Assembly (NCBI RefSeq): GCF_000621705.1
Contig: NZ_JHXO01000006.1
Span: forward strand, 124,001-188,000
DNA length: 64,000 nt
DNA from: Prolixibacter bellariivorans ATCC BAA-1284
GTDB taxonomy: Bacteria > Bacteroidota > Bacteroidia > Bacteroidales > Prolixibacteraceae
Direction: 5' to 3'
A program made the position numbers and the translations under genes. Below are positions 60,971-64,000 of this stretch, one piece after another. The notes under the pieces are model-generated. The model did not search any database. It was not told the DNA's origin and was given only the letters and a program-made list of their open reading frames with translations. The stretch's first letter is position 1. Each line of letters opens with the position of its first letter.

Positions 60971-62608
60971 CTACTCGTTATCGGGAAGGAAATTTGGATA
61001 CATGTAGTTATGCGGCGGAACAAAGTTTTCTTTAATCGCCCGGATGGATACCCAACGAATAAAGTTGAAAACGGAACCGGCTTTGTCGTTTGTTCCTGAA
61101 CCACGGGCACCGCCAAACGGCTGCTGACCAACAACTGCTCCGGTCGGTTTATCGTTGATATAGAAGTTACCGGCTGCATTTTCCAGTCGGTCCATAATCT
61201 TCTCAATGCTGTAGCGATCTTGAGAGAAAACAGCTCCGGTCAACGCATACATCGAGGTATTATCCAGGATGGTCAGCGTTTCGTCGAGCTTGTCATCTTC
61301 ATAGACGTAAACAGTCACAACCGGTCCAAACAACTCTTCCTGCATGGTAATGTAGTCAGGTTTCTTTGCCAGAATAACTGTTGGTTCGATAAAGTAACCT
61401 TTGGTCTTATCACATTTTCCTCCCCAGATTACTTCTGCGTCAGCATCGGTACGAGCATCGTCGATAAAACCTTTCAGTTTGTCGTACGAAGATTCATCGA
61501 TAACCGCGTTAACGAAGTTCGTGAAGTCTTCGGGGCCACCCATTTTAACAGTTTTAAGCTGGGCTTCGATAGCTTCCCAGGTTTTTGGCCAAATGCTCTT
61601 CGGGATGTATACGCGGGATGCTGCAGAACATTTTTGTCCCTGGTATTCGAATGCTCCCCGAACAAAGGCGGTGGCCAATGCCTGAACATCAGCGGTGTTG
61701 TCGGCAAAAATGAAGTCTTTTCCACCGGTTTCGCCAACGATACGCGGATACGTTTTGTATTTATGAATATTCTCACCGATGGTTTTCCAGATGTTCTGGA
61801 AGACTCCGGTTGAACCGGTAAAGTGGATTCCGGCAAAGTCCGGGTGATTGAATACCACATCGGCTGCAGTTGGCCCGGAAACGTGAACCAGGTTAATTAC
61901 TCCGTCCGGTACACCTGCTTCGCGTAGTACTTCCATGATAACGGCTGCAGAGTAAACTGCGGTCTTCGATGGTTTCCAAACAACGGTATTACCCATCAGG
62001 GCGGGGGCAACCGGAAGGTTACCGGCAATGGAAGTAAAGTTGAAAGGAGTCAGTGCAAAGACGAAGCCTTCGAGCGGACGGTAAGCCGCATAGTTCCAGA
62101 TTCCTTTGGATGATTCTGGTTGCATTTCGTAAATGTCAACCATGCACTTCACACCGTAGCGGTAGAAGTCGGCCAATTCGCAAGCTGCGTCAATTTCCGA
62201 CTGGAACGCGTTTTTCGACTGTCCCAGCATGGTGGCTGCATTGATTTTGGAACGATACGGTCCGGCCAACAAATCGGCTGCTTTCAGGAAAATGGACGCG
62301 CGGTGTTGCCATGACATTTTGGACCATTTCTCACGGGCCTCAAGGGCCGCGTCGATTGCCTGGCTGACATGCGAAGCATCACCTTGATAGTAGTGCCCCA
62401 GCAGGTGCCCCAGATCGTGCGGAGGACGCATCTCAATCTTCTTGTCGGTTGTCACTTCTCTTCCTCCAATAATCATTGGGAGGCTAACTGTCATCGCGCG
62501 CAGTTCTTTGATTTTTTCCTGTAATTCCTTACGTTCCGGCGTACCTGGAGCATAGCTCAATACCGGCTCATTTTTTACTTCAGGAATATTAAAGAATCCT
62601 TTGGGCAT
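60971..62608 (-). CDS. 1-pyrroline-5-carboxylate dehydrogenase
   Basis: The 545-residue aldehyde dehydrogenase oxidises glutamate semialdehyde/P5C to glutamate with NAD+, the second step of proline catabolism. Motifs are FTSIAGNLPVAPALMGNTVVWKPS, HFTGSTGVFQNIW, VGETGGKDFIF with the general-base Glu, and YQGQKCSAASRVYIP with the catalytic Cys. Length fits the monofunctional P5CDH type. The proline dehydrogenase is at 7676-8587. It is a single gene with its own terminator. A TAnnTTTG-like box lies at 62671-62678 on this strand. Confidence 0.95.
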   Translation of the reverse strand: MPKGFFNIPEVKNEPVLSYAPGTPERKELQEKIKELRAMTVSLPMIIGGREVTTDKKIEMRPPHDLGHLLGHYYQGDASHVSQAIDAALEAREKWSKMSWQHRASIFLKAADLLAGPYRSKINAATMLGQSKNAFQSEIDAACELADFYRYGVKCMVDIYEMQPESSKGIWNYAAYRPLEGFVFALTPFNFTSIAGNLPVAPALMGNTVVWKPSKTAVYSAAVIMEVLREAGVPDGVINLVHVSGPTAADVVFNHPDFAGIHFTGSTGVFQNIWKTIGENIHKYKTYPRIVGETGGKDFIFADNTADVQALATAFVRGAFEYQGQKCSAASRVYIPKSIWPKTWEAIEAQLKTVKMGGPEDFTNFVNAVIDESSYDKLKGFIDDARTDADAEVIWGGKCDKTKGYFIEPTVILAKKPDYITMQEELFGPVVTVYVYEDDKLDETLTILDNTSMYALTGAVFSQDRYSIEKIMDRLENAAGNFYINDKPTGAVVGQQPFGGARGSGTNDKAGSVFNFIRWVSIRAIKENFVPPHNYMYPNFLPDNE

Positions 62609-62772
62609 GATTTTATTGATTTTTGCGTTATTATATAATATCAGGATTTTCTAATTCGATCCTTTTGCAACAAATCTATGGATTTAGATGTAGAGATTTG
62701 CTAATAAAAATCAGCTTTAAAGCTGTCCCTTTATTCATGCGGAAGTGGAGAGAAAATGAAAAAAAATCGGAA

Positions 62773-62803
62773 ATTGGTAAAGGAAGAAAAATTACTAATT
62801 TTA
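62773..62803 (+). promoter_or_regulatory. candidate promoter of the PAS sensor gene
   Basis: ATTG (62773-62776), an exact 19-bp spacer and TAATTTTA (62796-62803), one mismatch in each box. The predicted start is near 62810, 30 nt before ATG 62840. Confidence 0.5.
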
Positions 62804-62839
62804 ATTGCTTAAAATTGCAATACTAACCCTGGGGATTAG

Positions 62840-64000
62840 ATGTTTGAAAAATTACTAAATTTTATTGGGAGAGCGTATCCTTCAGCAACTCACGGAGACC
62901 TGAGAAAAATCCGAACGCTTTTCTTCTTTTATCTTGCCGCCATTATTCTTACATCGGGATGGATTATTTTCGATTCATTCAGTTTTCCAACGCGGAATAA
63001 CTATCAGGGAGAGTTAAGTCTTTTTGGAATGGCCATTCTTGGCTATTACTTTACTAGTAAAGGACAGCGAAGTGCAGCTGTTGGCCTCATTCATCTCTTA
63101 CCATTCCCCATCTATTTCCTTTTTATTTCATCGGAATATGCGATGTTGCCACCCGAACAATCTATTCCGCTTACTTTAAGTGTGTTGGTTTTTGGGTTAT
63201 TCTTTCTGCTCATATTTGCCAAACAACAGGTACAGTTTCCCATCTACTTTGTGATTTCATTTACCACGTTGTTTCTTCATACATGGTGGGTAAAGGATCA
63301 CGGATATATTTTGTCTATTTTCTGGCCCGACCATAATCCTTATATCAATCCGCTGTTCATCTATCTGATCGTTTGGCTACTTTCATACATCATTTTCTCG
63401 TTTAATCGGCGGGCCTTGGAAGAAACATCCGATCGACTTGTCCTTCAGCAACGCAGAGTTGGCAGCATTTTGCTTCAGATTCCTGACGGAATTTTGCACA
63501 TGTCCTATGTCCGTGATGAGCAGGGACAGAAAACAGGATTAAGCATGTTGCGCATTAATCCGGCATTCGAGGAAATGTTTGGAATAAAGAACAGCGAGGT
63601 TCGCGGTCGTCCGGCATCGTCCATTTTTCAAAAGATATTTAGGGACAAAGTTGATTGGCAGAAAATTTTCCTAAACGGGAAAAAAAGTAAGCATGAAATA
63701 TATGTGCCACACACGGAGACGTGGTACGAAATTTCCCTTCTTCACCTCGATAAGGAAGAATTGATTGGCGTGTTTAGTGATGTGACAGCGGCAAAAAAGA
63801 CGCTGGATGATTTGTCTTCCAGTCGTCATCGGTATAAGTTGCTGCTCGAGACCATTCCCGATATTTTCTTTGTTATCGATAAAGACGGAACCTACATCGA
63901 TTATGTGGCCAAAGAAGAGGAAGGAATCGATATCGCACCCGACGATATTATCGGCAGTTCCATTTTCGAAGTCGGATTTTCGGAACGCATGGTACGGCAG
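62840..64000 (+). CDS. Membrane PAS-domain sensor protein, 5' part
   Basis: An open frame from ATG 62840 runs to the window end (387 codons visible, no stop). About six hydrophobic segments occupy residues 30-200 (for example FFFYLAAIILTSGWIIF and YLIVWLLSYIIFSF). They are followed by a first PAS domain (about 215-330; RVGSILLQIPDGILHMSYV, INPAFEEMFG, GRPASSIFQ, IGVFSDVTAAKK) and the beginning of a second (LLETIPDIFFVIDKDGTYIDYV). This layout is that of a membrane-bound histidine kinase or a PAS-containing diguanylate cyclase; Bacteroidota make a kinase more likely. The catalytic part is outside the window. Confidence 0.85.
   Translation, partial: MFEKLLNFIGRAYPSATHGDLRKIRTLFFFYLAAIILTSGWIIFDSFSFPTRNNYQGELSLFGMAILGYYFTSKGQRSAAVGLIHLLPFPIYFLFISSEYAMLPPEQSIPLTLSVLVFGLFFLLIFAKQQVQFPIYFVISFTTLFLHTWWVKDHGYILSIFWPDHNPYINPLFIYLIVWLLSYIIFSFNRRALEETSDRLVLQQRRVGSILLQIPDGILHMSYVRDEQGQKTGLSMLRINPAFEEMFGIKNSEVRGRPASSIFQKIFRDKVDWQKIFLNGKKSKHEIYVPHTETWYEISLLHLDKEELIGVFSDVTAAKKTLDDLSSSRHRYKLLLETIPDIFFVIDKDGTYIDYVAKEEEGIDIAPDDIIGSSIFEVGFSERMVRQ

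Noticed and set aside
60868-61206. Long 5' extension of the FtsB/DivIC frame
   Set aside because: It crosses the P5C dehydrogenase terminator and that gene's coding end; the DivIC family starts at ATG 60867.
62623-62826. A 67-codon frame upstream of the PAS sensor gene
   Set aside because: It spans the candidate promoter and has no coherent protein features.
1-64000. CRISPR arrays, insertion sequences, prophage or integrative elements
   Set aside because: No regularly spaced repeats, transposase, integrase or phage structural genes were seen on either strand.

Overview
The window looks like a chromosomal segment of a Gram-negative member of the Bacteroidota, most like the marine Marinilabiliales/Prolixibacteraceae group. 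The evidence is the protein families (a CotH protein with a type IX secretion C-terminus, a TonB-like protein, an OmpH/Skp protein, an HsdR_N gene beside holA, DUF5522 and small Bacteroidota-only membrane proteins). Several promoters also fit the Bacteroidota form TTTG - about 19 bp - TAnnTTTG. One copy, upstream of tRNA-Met, has a perfect -7 box, a GTTG -33 box and exact spacing. The genus is an inference. No rRNA, CRISPR array, IS element, prophage or integrase was seen. Most genes are housekeeping or metabolic and are closed by strong hairpin terminators.

Layout. 1-9.5 kb: the 3' end of uvrA, a TGS/uridine-kinase-like fusion, a MATE pump, adjacent Mn-type and Fe-type superoxide dismutases, two small membrane proteins, a GT2 transferase, an OmpH-like protein, proline dehydrogenase and a carboxypeptidase-regulatory-like protein. 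9.7-15.5 kb: a xylose cluster with a GntR regulator, xylulokinase, xylose isomerase and an unusual xylose/H+ symporter. 15.6-30.7 kb: a FadL-like porin, an orphan ATP-grasp enzyme, a Tricorn-type protease, small hypotheticals, a GT2, an OYE plus quinone-oxidoreductase pair, a TonB-like protein, CotH and ApbE. 30.7-47.5 kb: an envelope polysaccharide pair (GT9 and O-antigen ligase), DnaK, an acyltransferase-like membrane protein, PanB, an RluA-type synthase, cytidine deaminase, a LysM glucosaminidase, Fmt, DUF5522, a candidate small RNA, and a minus-strand operon lptF-GT4-GT2-ribBA. 47.7-64 kb: tRNA-Met, CstA, a Spy-like protein, a glycyl-radical-enzyme homologue without its catalytic residues, RecR, a GT2 fused to a gutted sugar-phosphate transferase, GNAT, HsdR_N, AMP nucleosidase, HolA, rhomboid, a GmhB-like phosphatase, a class IV aminotransferase homologue without its lysine, YqgE, FtsB/DivIC, P5C dehydrogenase and the start of a PAS sensor kinase.

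How the genes work together. The xylose block takes xylose in and delivers xylulose-5-phosphate. ProDH and P5CDH complete proline-to-glutamate oxidation from opposite ends of the window. The GT9, O-antigen ligase, LptF/G, GT2/GT4 and GmhB-like genes point to LPS synthesis and export. ApbE and a Cys-rich small protein may relate to maturation of flavin-containing Na+-pumping complexes.

Most noteworthy. (1) Three proteins keep an enzyme fold but have lost catalytic residues: the PFL-like protein, the class IV aminotransferase and the truncated sugar-phosphate transferase domain. (2) A promoter-terminator pair at 41597-41759 predicts a roughly 125-nt GU-rich transcript that could pair with the cotH leader. 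(3) A long inverted repeat lies between xylA and xylE. (4) The tandem SODs carry reciprocal metal-specificity glutamines. All of these come from reading the sequence; no database search was run.
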